Assembly (NCBI RefSeq): GCF_030272615.1
Contig: NC_081410.1
Coordinates: 284,765,957 to 284,829,956, forward strand
Reading direction: 5' to 3'
DNA: 64,000 nucleotides
From: Cryptomeria japonica
Lineage: Eukaryota; Streptophyta; Pinopsida; Cupressales; Cupressaceae
Numbering within the stretch: position 1 is the stretch's first letter; each line of letters starts with the position of its first letter. Under the pieces are notes generated by a model. That model worked only from the letters and a program-made list of their open reading frames with translations, made no database searches and was not told where the DNA came from. A program made the position numbers and the translations under genes. Positions 10,832-23,556 of this stretch are shown here, one piece after another.

Positions 10832-12970
10832 TGAAGGAACACAATTGACCATTGAGATGGGGGTGAATCAAAACATCTTTAAAACTTGAAGTTCAACTAT
10901 GAAAACACCAATAACAGAAATGTAGAGAGATCAAAGACACATTCACACATAACACAAACACATAACACAAAATGTATGAGGAAAACTCACAATGGGGAAA
11001 AACCTTGGTGAGAAATGTTGCTAGAGTCTAGTGCTCTAATCCAGCCTCACAATAGACATTATTTTATTACCAATTTTATGGGCACCAACCCAAAGGATCA
11101 CCAACCCCTAGATTTTATGAGCACCAACTCAAAGGAGCACCTACCTCCGATCTAAGCACACACTTAGATGAATGTAAGAGAAAAAATAGCTACAAGTTGA
11201 GAACCTAGTTAGAAATCATGTAACTCAGTGTGATCACTATGTCTATGAAAGACTTAGTTCTTCTCTACTCATAGATATTGTCCTCTACTTATTGATCTTT
11301 GCTATCAATTCTTGCCTCTAGATTCTAGTCCTCTTCTTATCTTTGCCCACAACTCTCTGGTATTTTCTCTCTATTTATCTCTCCACGACATTATTTAATT
11401 TTTGCCTAATATAGAGCACTCACTCTATCTTACTCTGTGTAACTAACTTTCTTAGTTTCTTGCCTTTGCACTTTGTTCTCTTGTATCTTCTTTCTGCACT
11501 TTTTCTTTTCTTCTCAACACCCTCTCTATTCTTGTTACGCACACCTGCTTCCTCTCAATTTTTCTATGCTTTTAGTAGCCTCTCCACTCTTTTTCTAGTC
11601 TCTGGTTTATGATACCTTTTACCTTTTATCACCTTACTCATTTACATAGCTAATCCATAGACCTCATTACCACACTTAGCAGTCATATGTGTACATTGAA
11701 AATATTCCCTCAAAAAAAAAAGTACTTCTTGAGCCTTTACAAAATTTTCTCTGCAGGTTGTTTGGCGACCATCATTAAATGCATCAGCTTCCATCTTTGG
11801 ATTGGCCTATGAGTTCTAATTACTACATTTAGTAATCTTCACCTACCTTGTAACCTGATATCTTGTCAATTGGAGATTTCCTGATATTCTCATGGCTGTG
11901 AGATCTTATTCACAAGGATCTTTAGATCTTCTAGAGCCACTCAACCATCTGCAACTTGTAATCCATTAAATGCCACCATATCTCATCTCTACAAATGCAA
12001 TCAGTTCTAATTTGATTGCAAACTACCACATCCAGTGTGTCCAAGTAACCCATCTATGGTAGAAAAACCTCTCCTTTCATTCAGGTGGAAATTGAATCAT
12101 CCCATATACTTCATGTCCTTAGCATCTTCCTATGTACTATTGAGTCAAACTTAGTCAACAGTCCACATGGATCACTTATGGATCGACATTCATAGTGTGG
12201 AGAAAAAAAACATGACATTTGATCTATCCCTATGTTTGGATGTATTTTGCCAGGACTCTGCATGCATCACAACGAAGTAAAACCATGTTACCATAGCTCA
12301 AAAGGCCTAGCAAGAAGCAATTTTGGTTTTGCCAAAAGGTAAAGTCATGCCGAAAAGAAAGGGTGGGGTCCACTATCAAAGATTGGGGATTGGGTGGAAT
12401 AAGACTTGATGACTATAAAAACTAGTGGCTACATTTCCATCGGAGAGTGATAAACTAATAAAGAAAGGGTTTGAACTGCAAGTCAACAAGTAACATTTGA
12501 AGTCTCACCGAAATAGGGATGTCGGTATAACTTTGGGTATCTATTATGCCTAAAAGAGGTCTCACCAAAAGGCACAATCATGCCAAAGGGAAAGGGTGTC
12601 TCAAAGAAATGAAAGATCTCACACCAAAATGCTTCAACAAGACAGGAATATCAGAGAGACACCGTGGGTCAACCAAGATCGAAAAAGGTCTTACCGAAAG
12701 GCAGAATTACATCAAAATGCATTTTTACATAGATGCAAACCCATTTGGTCTTTCTACAACACCTTTTTAAAGGCTTTATAAACAAGACTTAATTGATCTA
12801 TAAGAACACTGTAAACACACTGTGTAGTCAATATGAAATTCCAGATCTGAACCAATACTTCCAACTCATCTCCTCTTCAACTTACTTTTGCAATTCATTT
12901 CTTCTTTCATACTTAATCAAATCAACCTACATCAGAACATGTTGACATAAATGAAAACTTAATGCTAACA
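10832..12970 (-). repeat. copia-I 5' LTR
   Basis: About 2.14 kb, starting TGAAGGAACA next to the PBS and ending AATGCTAACA, so the transcript-sense LTR is TGTTAGCATT...TGTTCCTTCA. Blocks such as GGGGAAAAACCT and repeated GCACCAACCCAA phrases match the solo LTR at 40804-43201, so both are one LTR superfamily. The partner LTR lies outside the window, so the outer boundary rests on the terminal motif and on that similarity. Confidence 0.75.
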
Positions 12971-14779
12971 AGATTTTATATTGGAGACACCTCTATGAGA
13001 GTGTTGTGCTTGTTGATTAGAGGGTACTAATTTATAGAGCTAGTTGGTCTCAGAGATAGGGTAATTTAGGGGCACAACTAGTATTGAAGGGGTTATGGGT
13101 TCTCCATTGAGACTATCTAGGCCACCATCTTTAGGACAAGGAATAGGCACTTTGACTAGAGGATAGATTAGGCCTTCAGGTGTAGAGGATTGAGGGAGCA
13201 CCAGTTAATCCTTTTGTTTGGGAAACTTATACATTTATTACTTGAGCCTATAAGCCCTATTTTGTACTCTTACATAGACAGTGTGACATTGTACTCTTAC
13301 ACAAACATTGTTACATTGTACTTTGGCACTATTATTTTTTAGAGGATATATATATGATATGTAGTTTTGGCGGTGATGATTATATAATGTCCTATTGTTC
13401 TATATGCATGTTGGTTTATATATGATGCGATGATGATTTATGAAATGACTTCTTTATGTGATGTATTCTTATAATGGATGCATGTTCCTATGATGTATGT
13501 ATATGATAATTTTTTTTATTCTATATGAGATGCACAATGTGATGTAGATGCTTAATATAATGTATATTTTTTATGTTATGATTTCTAAATATGGAATCAT
13601 GTGAATATATGGATGTTTAATTTCATGCATGTGTCTAATATAATGATTACTTTATTGATTCATTTGTATGGAAACATAATGTGTATGCATACTATTATGG
13701 TGCTTTATATGTGTATGACATGTCCTATGTTTTTATTTTATTTTTGAGATGCATATGTATGATGATGTGATAAAATGTAATATAAATGATGGGATATATT
13801 GACAACTAAGATTATTTATTATATTATTATATGTTAGGATGTTAATAGATGCAGGATATACTTATTTTTGTGTGCTAGAGTACTAAACAAATTGACAAAA
13901 GAATGGTTAAGTAGAAGAATGAGTTAATGTGAAGTGAGGAAAAGTTAGGAGATAGAGGTGATTGGTCGGTGATCATAGATGATGATGATGAATCAATATT
14001 GAATCCTTTTTGTGCTTTTATTGGTGTATGATAATATCATCATTGAGCCTTATTATATGGAAAATGGAGGTTTTTGCACCAAAGGTATGAAAAAACAAGG
14101 TGTAGATGCTTTCCCATTGCAATTAACAAATATATTGTAGACAAGGAGTGTTCCCATCCATTCTAAGGTTTGTGCATTTAGGATCAAGGTATGTGTGACA
14201 CTCAGAAGCATAGTGATCCATGACTTCATTTTTGCATAGGATCCTTGTTGAATGGATGTGCCAACACAAACACCCAAAATATCTTTTCTCCATAACTTCA
14301 TGAAAACACACCACAAACAATAAACAAAGAAAATAAGGTTATGAACCATCCCAACTTCTCTAGTCACTTGTGGACATCCTTGAGTAGAACAAGAATGTAA
14401 TATGAGATAAATCAATAAAAAAAGACTAACTTGATCAAATGAGTCAACAATCATACTGTTCTTTGTCAATATTGATTTCTTGTGTGATGTTGATGATTAT
14501 GTCTAGTTTTAGATATATTATGCCTCATATAAGACCAAACTATTTAATTTTTAGTGTGACCTTCCTTTTGTAAGATAATTTGGTAGATTATGGATAGGAA
14601 TTGATTGGTTTGACTGATTAGGCATATGATTGATTTGATTTCAAACTTGATTTATTTTTGCCTATTATTGTGTGATTTGTTTAGTTAGATGCTTTGATTT
14701 GTTGGAATATGCTTACACATCTATTTTTTCAAGGGATAGTTTGTTGTTTTGAGTTTTCATGGTTGATTATTTGATTTTT
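12971..14779. other. AT-rich DNA, unassigned; possible LTR of the Tat element
   Basis: Very AT-rich with many TATGATG-type imperfect repeats (13330-13850). A 138-codon minus-strand frame (14053-14469) has no recognisable domain. Its place between the copia-I LTR and the Tat 3' repeats makes it a candidate for the Tat 3' LTR, but I cannot define its ends or find the partner LTR in the window. Confidence 0.35.
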
Positions 14780-14950
14780 AGGTCTTTTTTAAGGACAATA
14801 ATTGTTTTTTATAGATTTTTTCAAGACTTTATTTGCTTTTTATAGTTTTTTAAGGACTTTTTTTTAATGGTTTTTTAGGACCTTATTTTATTTTTATAAT
14901 TTTTTTAGTACTTTATTTGATTTTTTATGGTTTTCTTGAGACTTTATTTG
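14780..14950 (-). repeat. Tandem repeat, units of about 25-31 bp, about 6 copies
   Basis: Imperfect units of the type TTTTTAAGGACTTTATTTG then TTTTTATGG follow each other head to tail. A purine-rich CTGGGGGAAA (minus strand) near 14950 could be a polypurine tract. Tandem repeats in the 3' untranslated region are a known feature of Tat/Ogre elements, and the Tat integrase lies on the other side of copia-II copy 1. Confidence 0.6.
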
Positions 14951-15107
14951 GAAAATTTCCCCCAGTTAGGCCTAGGACCATGTATGACAAGAATGGGGAG
15001 ATGGGCTAACTTATGTGAAGAAAGGATGATGTCACTAAAAACTAATGAATTTTAGGCCATGAGAGGTATGTCAAAAAAATTTATTATGGAAAATATGATG
15101 AAAGAAG

Positions 15108-16166
15108 TGTTGGTATTTTGGATATGTTGATATCGTTTTGTCATTGATGTCAACACCTGTCTTCACTTGTCAACACTTTCAGCACTTGGAGATCTTTGTT
15201 TTGTTCACCGGCAAGTCAGAGACTTATGCACAGTCATTGATATTTGGTTCACCGGTAGATTATATTGTTCATCGGCACTTGAAATGACTTGGAGACTACT
15301 TGGTTGTGTCAAAGACATTATTTGATCACTTGGTTCTGGTGATTTGGTTATTGGCTTATTCAAGTTTGCATATTTATTGTTACCGACAAATAGGTCTAGG
15401 ATATACATTGGCAGACATATCTATTCTAGATCAACACGACACATTATGGAGATGATTTATTATTATTGTAAATGCATTGAGCCGACATCATGCATCAGAT
15501 ATGGATTTATTTGTAATTAATTTTATTGTAATATCTTTTAGTGAGCTAACCTATTCAATTGGTCTTAGGTTATGGTATAAATGTAAGATCTCATTTGTGA
15601 GATTGATATGTGATTGAAGAAAGGATTGTAATAGGGTATATGCAAAAATAAGTAGAGCTATACATGCAGACATCATTTGAAGGTTGAAGGAAGGTTTTTG
15701 TGAAGGCAATCAGAACTAAACCGATACTGAATCTAGCATATGAAGATGCTATTTTAAGCAGTACATTATCATTGGATTTAACCATCCAATTGTAGTTAGT
15801 GTGACTCTCATTTTGTGATTGAGTAGTGAGCTCTAGGCAGCTGGCCTTTCTGCATGTGCAGAATACATATTGTACACACATACTATCTACAGTAGTATCA
15901 TTTGATTGTGGATAAGGCTTCCCACCATGGTTTTTCCCCTTATAGGGTTTCAATGTACAAATATTTGTGTTATATATTGTGGATGTTATTTCTTTCTGTT
16001 TCATGCATTAATCTTTACTGGTACTGCAATTAACAGATATGTTGTCTACTGACATAAAGTTTGGTTCACCGGCATTAAGCATTTAGTTTTGGTTAAGTTA
16101 ATTTTGGTTGAATTTATTGGATAAATGATTCACCCTCCCCCTCTTAGTTGTCTTGGGGACCTAACA
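15108..16166 (+). repeat. copia-II copy 1, 5' LTR
   Basis: 1059 bp, TGTTGGTATT to CCTAACA. It holds a TATA-like TATAAAT at 15576-15582 that is also present in both copy 2 LTRs. It aligns with 24474-25539 along its length. Confidence 0.93.
15576..15582 (+). promoter_or_regulatory. Candidate TATA box of the copia-II LTR
   Basis: TATAAAT within GGTTATGGTATAAATG, conserved in all four copia-II LTRs of the window and placed mid-LTR, where a U3 promoter is expected. Confidence 0.5.
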
Positions 16167-16168
16167 AT

Positions 16169-16180
16169 TGGTATCAGAGC
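16169..16180 (+). promoter_or_regulatory. copia-II copy 1 primer-binding site
   Basis: TGGTATCAGAGC, a perfect tRNA-Met-type primer site, two bases after the LTR end. Confidence 0.92.
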
Positions 16181-16223
16181 ATAGTCCTCTTTTTGCAGAA
16201 GTTTAACAGCTTGAGGAGATCCA

Positions 16224-19200
16224 AAGTCTTTTAACTATTTCAGGAAGGACAGTCCAAAACTTGATGGAACTAACTATGGGATATGGAAGATCAGGATGGA
16301 GACACATTTGAATTACATTGGAAAGGATAGATGGGATGTTATAAAGAATGGCTATAATAATACTACTCAAGGTCAACCTAATCCACGTAACTTGGCTAAA
16401 GATGAGGAAAATGATTGCAAAGCAAGAGAAGCACTTTTGAGCACACTATCAGATCATCAAGTCGTGGGATTATCAGACAGATCTATTGCTAAAGCTATTT
16501 GGGACAAACTGGAAACATTGAATGAAGGAGATTCCATTGTCAAAATTGCAAAACTTGAATGCTTCCGGGTTAGGTATGAAAATCTGAAAATGGAAGAAGA
16601 TGAAAGAATTTATGCTTTTATGGAAAGAGTAAATGAAATTGTTTTGGGTATACAATATTGTGGAGGAACCTTAAGTGAAGATGAGATTGTCTTTAAATTT
16701 TTAAGAGCTTTCCCACCAGCATATAAAATGAAAGTTACTGCTATAAATAAATTGAGAACAATGCCTAATGCATCAATATCTAGAGACACCTTGGTTGGAA
16801 AACTTTCAGCTTTTGAACTTGAGGAATTTGGTCCTATTGCTACTATTAAGATAGATCTAGCTTTCAAAGCATCATCATCATCATCTAAGAAATTTGAATG
16901 AAAATCCTTCTATGCAAGAGAACATGAAGAAAGTAGGAGAGAAAATGAAGAACTTGAAAAACTTTAAGCACTATTTACAAGAAAAATGCCTAAAGGTCCA
17001 ATTGGAAGTAAGTATGAAGGTAAAGCACCCTTTAAATGTTTTAACTATAATAAGATTGGTCATATGGCTTCTAGATGTCCTGATAGACATGCAAGACTAA
17101 AAGAAGAAGCTAAAAGAACATATAAGCATAAGCCTGATCATTAGAAATACAAGTTTAAGAAGGATAGAGACAAATCTTGTTATTATGTTAATGAAGGAGT
17201 TACTGATGATTTTGATGAGGATCTGATAGAAAATGGATGGGATTTTGTTGCTATAACAGAAGATCAACTGGCACCTACTGTTCAATTGGTAGAGTAGGCC
17301 TGGCAGCTAGAGTTGAAGATAAGGATAAAAGGATTATTGATTCAGGAGGTTCACATCACATGACTAGTGATAAGAGTAAATTCTTAACCTTTCAGGAATA
17401 CAATGGAGGTCTAGTAAGATTTGGAGATGATAAAGCTTATTTGATCAAAGGAAAAGGCACTATATCTTTTGATGGAAAGCACAATACTGATAATGTTTAC
17501 TATGTTGAAGGTTTGAAGCATAATATTTTGAGTGTTGGTCAATTAGTTGAGAAAGGATTTCAATTACAATTCAAGAATGGTAAACGCAAAATTTTAAACA
17601 GAACTGGTTTGGAAATTGCAACTGGTAATCAAACTAGAGGTAATATCTTTTATTTGAACAACAATGAGAAAGCATGTTTGATTGCACATATTGATGAAAG
17701 TTGGTTATGGCATAAAAGACTTTGTCATGTAAATTTTGATTGCATTGTGAAAATCAGTACAACTAAGGTAGTAAGAGATTTACCTAAGATTGTTAAACCT
17801 CATAATCCGGTATGTAAGGAATGTCAACTTGGAAAGAAAGTTAGAGCAAATTTCAAGAGTATTCTAGAGAAGTCTAACAATGTTCTTGATTTAATTCATA
17901 TTGATTTATGTGGTCCAACAAGAACTAGAAGTATACAAGGAGATAGGTATTTTATGCTAATCATTGATGACTATTCTAGAATGTGTTGGGTTGCTTTTCT
18001 CAGGGAAAAATATGAAGCTTTTGGGAAATTCAGACTATTCAAGGTGATGGTAGAGAATGAAACCAGCAAGAAAATCAAATGTTTGAGATCAGATCAAGGA
18101 GGTGAATTCACATCTAAGGAATTTAATACATTCTATGAAGTGAATAGGATCAGAAGATAGTTATCAGCACCCCGGACACCCCAACATAATGGAGTTATTG
18201 AAAGGAAAAATAGAACTATCTTGGATGTAGCCAGAAGTATGATATCAGAAGAAAATCTACCTTATATATACTGGAGAGAAGTGGTCAATATAGAAGTTTA
18301 TACATTCAACAGAGTTTACATCAGAGGTGAAACTGGTAAGACCCCTCATGAACTATGATTTGGTAATACTCCTACTCTCAAATATTTCAGAATATTCGAA
18401 AGTAAATGCTATATTAGAAGAGATGAGTATATTGGAAAATTTGATCCTAGAAGTGATGAAGGAATATTTCTTGGTTATTCATCTAAGAGAAATGCATATA
18501 GATGTTTTAACAAGAGATTGCAGAAAATTATTGAGAGTGCAAATGTGAAGATTGATGAACAGTTTAGAGGAACTTCAAGGTACACAGACTCTGAACCAAC
18601 AATAGAGATAATAACAAATGAACCTACTATGAATACATCAGTACATAATGGTGATCCAGTTACACCGGCATCATTTGAGGATTCAATAGTCACTGAGGAA
18701 CAAAAGCAAGTAAAAACACCCTGGTATGTAAGATTAAATCATTCAGAAGATCAGATAATTGGAAACAAATTTTAAGGAGTTATGACTAGAGGAAGATTGG
18801 CAAATGAAGAAGTATGTCTTATTTCTCAAATTGAACCTACATCAATTAATGAGGCATCTGAAGATAAATTTTGGATTAAAGCTATGGAAGATGAATTGGA
18901 ACAAATTGAAAGGAATAACACTTGGTCATTAGTTCCCCGGCCTAAAAATAAAAATGTAATTGGAACTAAATGGATTTTCAGAAATAAACTTAATGAAGAT
19001 GGTAAGGTAATCAGAAACAAAGCAAGATTAGTGTGTAAGGGATATTCATAGAAAGAAGGAATTGATTACAATGAAACCTTTGCACCAGTAGCCAGAATTG
19101 AGGCAGTCAGACTTTTATTTGCTTTTGTAGCACACAAGAACTATAAAGTATATCAAATGGATGTTAAATGTGCATTTTTGAATGGAGATCTTGAAGAAGA

Positions 19201-19769
19201 AGTTTATATTTAACAACCTAATGAATTTTCTTTGACAAATAACAAAGACATGGTTTGCAGGTTAAGGAAAGATTTATATGGACTAAAACAAGCTCCTAGA
19301 GCTTGGTATTGTAGATTGGACAAATATCTTTTGAAGCTTGGATACACTAAAGGTAATGCTGACAATAACCTATACTACAAAGTGAATAATGATGAAATTT
19401 TGGTTATTGAAGTTTTTGTTGATGATATAATCTTTGGAGGAGAAGATGGATCGTGTAAAGACTTTTCTAACAAAATGCAGCAAGAATTTGAAATGTCTAT
19501 GATTGGAGAGATAAAATTCATTTTAGGATTGTAGATTTCACAGATCGATAAAGGTATATTCCTATGTCAATCTAAGTACTTGAAGGAATTACTAAAGAAA
19601 TTTGGCATGGAAAACTGTAAACCAATAAGCACATCTATGACTACAACTAATAAATTATCTTTGAAGGATTAATCAACACCTGTTAATCTGACTAGATACA
19701 AGTCTATGATAGGAGGTTTATTGTATTTGACACAAACAAGACCTGATATTATGAATGCAGTATGTATCG
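16224..19769 (+). pseudogene. copia-II copy 1 polyprotein, 5' part (gag, PR, IN, RT)
   Basis: The start codon seen in copy 2 reads AAG here (16224-16226). Gag (UBN2 type) follows to about 17100, with a knuckle that lost its second Cys (CFNYNKIGHMASRC). A one-base deletion near 17300 shifts frame. Protease keeps D-S-G (IIDSGGSHHM, near 17335). Integrase shows the HHCC finger (near 17705-17825) and D, D, E (HIDL, DDYSR, GGEF). RT spans about 18870-19769 and keeps FVDD (19415-19426). Internal stops include 16899, 17294, 18158, 18356, 19049, 19210, 19532 and 19669. The reading ends abruptly at the foreign insert. Confidence 0.88.
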
Positions 19770-22700
19770 CGTAATCAGTACAAAAGTGTCCTATCATATA
19801 TGGTAATAACTTAACTAGTTTGGTTCTTTCCCCGGCCTGGTAATGATACTGACTCTGATGCCGCGGGTCATCCAAAGTGACTTTCATCCCAACATAGAGT
19901 TTCTTGCCTCCCATCCTGCTCCATCCTCCACCTCCGGTTTGGGCATTGTTCGGGGGCTCCTACTACTAATTGTTTTCTGCTGTTACCATCTACAGTTCAT
20001 TCTGCAGGGAGGCGGATACTGGCCCCTCGGCTATCTTGTCCAGCCTGAACCCCCTCGCATCTTTCCTACCGACAACCGGCTATAGCTAATAACGTTTGCT
20101 CGCTCCTTCTCCTTCCCACACCCCCTCATTGGATTGTTCGTTCTCACCCATCTCCAGAAGGCTGATAGTCCATGCAAGGGAGGAGATTATAGACTTTGAA
20201 TGTCTAGGGGAAGCCCTACCTTTATTATTGAACGAGTTGACAACCGGAAGGCCTAACTGACCATCCTTGCCACCAGCCACAGTTGATCCATCCAGTTGTT
20301 GGACTAGAATTTCCCACTTTCTATTTCCCATATTAGTTATGACTGGGCTCGTTTGATCCCACCTGAACCGGGAGGAGCCACAGTTAGTTAGATGCACCCG
20401 GGAAAGTGAACAAGAAAGGAAGGATATCCCCAACGCATTGAGAAGGAAAGGATAACTGCAATCCGGGGAGGGAGAAGAATGAGATCCTTGTTCAACGGGT
20501 AGTTCGAGCTTCCATCCCGACGAGCTTCCGGTAAGGTTACGCCCAGATTCATTGGGCTCCATCGGTTAGGAGGTGGTGCGTGCTTGGTATCCATGAGGTA
20601 GTCCATCAATTAGTTAGGTAAGTGAGGATGATGACAACTTCTCAAACGGGGGTATGCATTTTCAATTCCCGCTCCTCTGAACTATAGCTTAAGCCTCCCA
20701 CCGGGGGTGTGGAAGGATAATCACTACCTTCCTAGCTCCTCGTTCAGTATGGGTGGAGTTAACTACCTTGCTCGAGATCCCTTCAAATAGTAGGGCCCGG
20801 GCTGAACTCCCTCCCGCTACTAGGAAGGAAGGAAGACTAGTATTAGTTGAGGGCGGCGAACTCCCTCCCACCATAAGGAAAGGAGTCTCCCTACCCTAAC
20901 GAGAAGGAAGTAATTAGTTTATTAGTGAAACCGGAAGGACTTCTGGATGGCAAGCTGGATGGTTGAAAGGAAGTTCCCCAGGCAAGAAGCTGCTTTCTTG
21001 TTATCCATTATTAGAAAGGCCCATGCTTTCAAACTCTCTGCTAACCGGTCGAGTAGATAGCATTTATTAGGAGTTCAACCGACCCTGCTTTTAGGAAAGG
21101 AGTTCAACCGACCCTGCAACACGGCAAACGAACATCCGACCTGGAGAACTTGATAATGAATACAAGGTTGTTTCTCGACCCACTATCGCGATCCCTCAGC
21201 CCCATAACAGCTATCGGATAGTTCAACCGGTGGGAAGGTAGAGAAAGAGGTTGCATGGGCCCGGGGGTGTAGGCGGGAGAAGGAGAAAGAGAAGAGACCA
21301 CCCGGGTGCCACCCTGCATTCACTCCCGGATGGCCGATCGAGGAGTCAAGTTTCCTCCCCTAACCCTTTTTTTTTGAGCCGGTTAGTTCTTCTTTCCGGA
21401 GGGTCCGGTGAAAACAACAAATAATGCTAACCCATCTCCTTCATTAGCGAGATCTCCCCGGACCAAGGGATGGCCCATCCATTTGATTTTCTATCTAGTT
21501 TGCTCGGGAGTAGACGACTATCAATGAAACAAACTCCCTGGAGTTACTGGCCCTCCCTCCCAATTCCATCCATTTGATTTTGGCCCTCCCACCCTAACTA
21601 ATTCTAGTTTGTTTCTATCCGCCCCCCAAGTTCTATATAGTTGGCATCCCTCACCATTACCAGGTAGGAAGTTAGGGCCTGAATGAGGAGATCGAGAAAT
21701 GGTTCGAGCATGCTTTCATTCTTGCCTGGGGGTCAAGGCTAGCCTGGAGTTGGAGGCAAGACAGTTCTCTGCTCCCTATAGATAGGTTAGATAGCCACAA
21801 CTCCACACCGTGGGCCCCCCGATGGAGTGTCCTCATGAGAACTCCAGGTAGTTAACTCCCGGAAGGAAGGTTCAATCGTGTTCAGTTAAGGGGAAGGTTC
21901 AATCGTGTTCAGTTCAGGTCACTGTTCACTCATCTGGATGGTAGGCAGCTTCAGATCCCTCCATCAGCGTAATCATCCCTCCATCAGCTTGACTAGTTAT
22001 CCCTTCAGCTTAAGTCTCCATACTCACCCCCGGTTCATCGAAGCTTCCGAACTGCATCTGATGGTGAGAACTGACCGATGCCCCACCCACTCTTGATGGT
22101 AACAGATTCCCAGGGCCCTATGAATTCCCTTTCTCGCCATTGGGGGGTGGGTTCTATTGCCGAGTGCTACACGGGACGGAGAAGACTTTCGTCGAACTCC
22201 CGGGAGGCAGGGAAAGCTACCCAGGGAAAGAAACTGGATCAAGCGAGAACCCGCGATGAGAATAAAGCATGCTCATCCATCCAAATGAGTTAGTAACGAG
22301 TTGACAACCGGAGGACCATCGCTCCTCGTTAATTCAGTAATCGATGGGAGGGAGGGAAGGTAGCTCGAGTAACGTTTCCAGCCTGAACCGGTGGTGTAGG
22401 GGCAAGAGGCAAGACATCCAGTTTCTTCGGAAGGCCTTCATTCACCGATAGGATAGTTGGATGGATGGATAGAGAGCTGACGTTGGCTGGCTGGTTGGTG
22501 CTAACAGAGTAGAGCTTCCCGGTTGGATTGTTCAGTTAAGAGACTAGAATATTGTATGGTTGTCAGTTCAGGATGGACTATAGTAGGGTTACTTTCTCGC
22601 CACCAAGCTCCTGTCCAGAGAAGTTCCCTTCATTGCTACACCCCCCGATCAAGGGAAGGCGAACTTTCCTATCCAGAGCCAGAGCTAGTTCCGCCCACCC

Positions 22701-23556
22701 TGATCATTACGATAGTGAAACCGGAAGGGAGGTTATTGATAGTGAAACCGGAAGGAAGGGCCAGCCTGAACCCCCAGGGAGTGATAGCTCTCCCTAAACA
22801 ACTATAGGGAGGGGGGGGGGTGGGAGGCAAGACCAAACCAGACAGCTTACTTCATTAACGAGGAGCTACCATGGGTGGAGGAAGGAACCGTGGGTGGAGG
22901 AAGGGTGTTTCGAGGGAGGGAGTTGTAGTTTGAGCAGTTCAGTATTCTTGGAGTTCAATACAGTGACGGTTACTCCGAAGGAAGGCAGCTTCATCCGTTT
23001 ATCACCGCTATCAAGTTAGGTTCTCATCGAATAACAAATAGAAGGTGTTCAGTTCAGGCCCATCTCACCCTGAAGGTGAACAGTTCAGGTAACTTGATCT
23101 CACCCAGGTTCAAGTTCTAGCCGAAGTAGATTAACAGGGAGGCTCAACTGGAAGGAAGGTGGTAACAGCATTGGATGCAGCTCCAGAAAGAAGCAGATGG
23201 ACTTCAGCAACTACTATCCACAATGGTTAGGTCCCGAAGGAGCGAGCAGAAGATAAGTAAACTAATCCTATTGACACCCGGGTGGGAGCGGAACAACGGC
23301 ATCGTTTCCAACAATGGCATCGTTTCCTATTGCTGCCCCGGATGGCCTAGCTGACCACGGCCTATAGGAACCAGGCTATCCACCACTTTTAACCCTGTTT
23401 GTAGAGGTTCGTGCATGGATTTACGTTCGATAATCCCAGGGGCTTTGTTCGCTTTACGACGACTATGGAATAAAGTGGATGGTTGGTGTTGAGTCATGGT
23501 TTTATTCTATTCCGTCCTCTATGCCTTTGTGCTAGACTACAATGAGAATTGACATC
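19770..23556. other. GC-rich insert resembling plant mitochondrial DNA
   Basis: Base composition changes sharply: the block is near 50% G+C by eye, against AT-rich retroelement DNA on both sides. Aligning to copy 2 puts the left junction near 19769 (after GCAGTATGTATCG) and the right one between 23545 and 23560. About 45 bp of RT-RNase H sequence is missing and I see no TSD or terminal inverted repeats. That pattern suits end-joining capture of organelle DNA rather than transposition. The block is full of short direct repeats and AAGGAAGG-like purine runs, as in repeat-rich gymnosperm mitochondrial DNA. I find no recognisable mitochondrial or plastid gene. The longest frame (20086-20562, minus, 158 codons) has no known domain. 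Confidence 0.6.
21063..21116. repeat. Short direct duplication in the GC-rich insert
   Basis: AGGAGTTCAACCGACCCTGC occurs twice here, about 31 bp apart. Other doublets in the same block: GGTTCAATCGTGTTCAGTT (21869 and 21896), ATAGTGAAACCGGAAGG (22714 and 22739, with a partial copy near 20922), CCATCCATTTGATTTT (21475 and 21566), and a 15-bp CATCGTTTCC-ended unit near 23290-23330. Confidence 0.7.

Larger units (their letters stand above)
1..12970 (-). mobile_element. copia-I: partial Ty1/copia retrotransposon, minus strand
   Basis: This is the outermost element at the left edge. Reading on the minus strand from the right it shows an LTR (10832-12970), a degenerate primer site, the gag N-terminus (10672-10831), the rest of gag (about 700-2699), a protease motif and the start of integrase, which runs off the window at base 1. 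The gag-protease-integrase order is that of Ty1/copia. NA-1 splits gag in two: the gag text on either side of NA-1 is continuous, and the 5-bp TSD TAATT flanks the insert. The 3' LTR is outside the window. Stops and lost catalytic residues show the element is dead. Confidence 0.85.

Noticed and set aside
14053-14469. 138-codon minus-strand frame with several Cys and His
   Set aside because: No proper CCHC spacing and no homologue in the window; overlapping frames look equally plausible.
20086-20562. 158-codon open frame on the minus strand in the GC-rich insert
   Set aside because: No known domain; long open frames arise easily in GC-rich DNA, and there is no second copy to test conservation.
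19770-23556. Plastid DNA or a nuclear rRNA origin for the GC-rich block
   Set aside because: No plastid gene, tRNA or rRNA sequence could be recognised; the repeat-rich intergenic style fits mitochondrial DNA better, though this is not proven.
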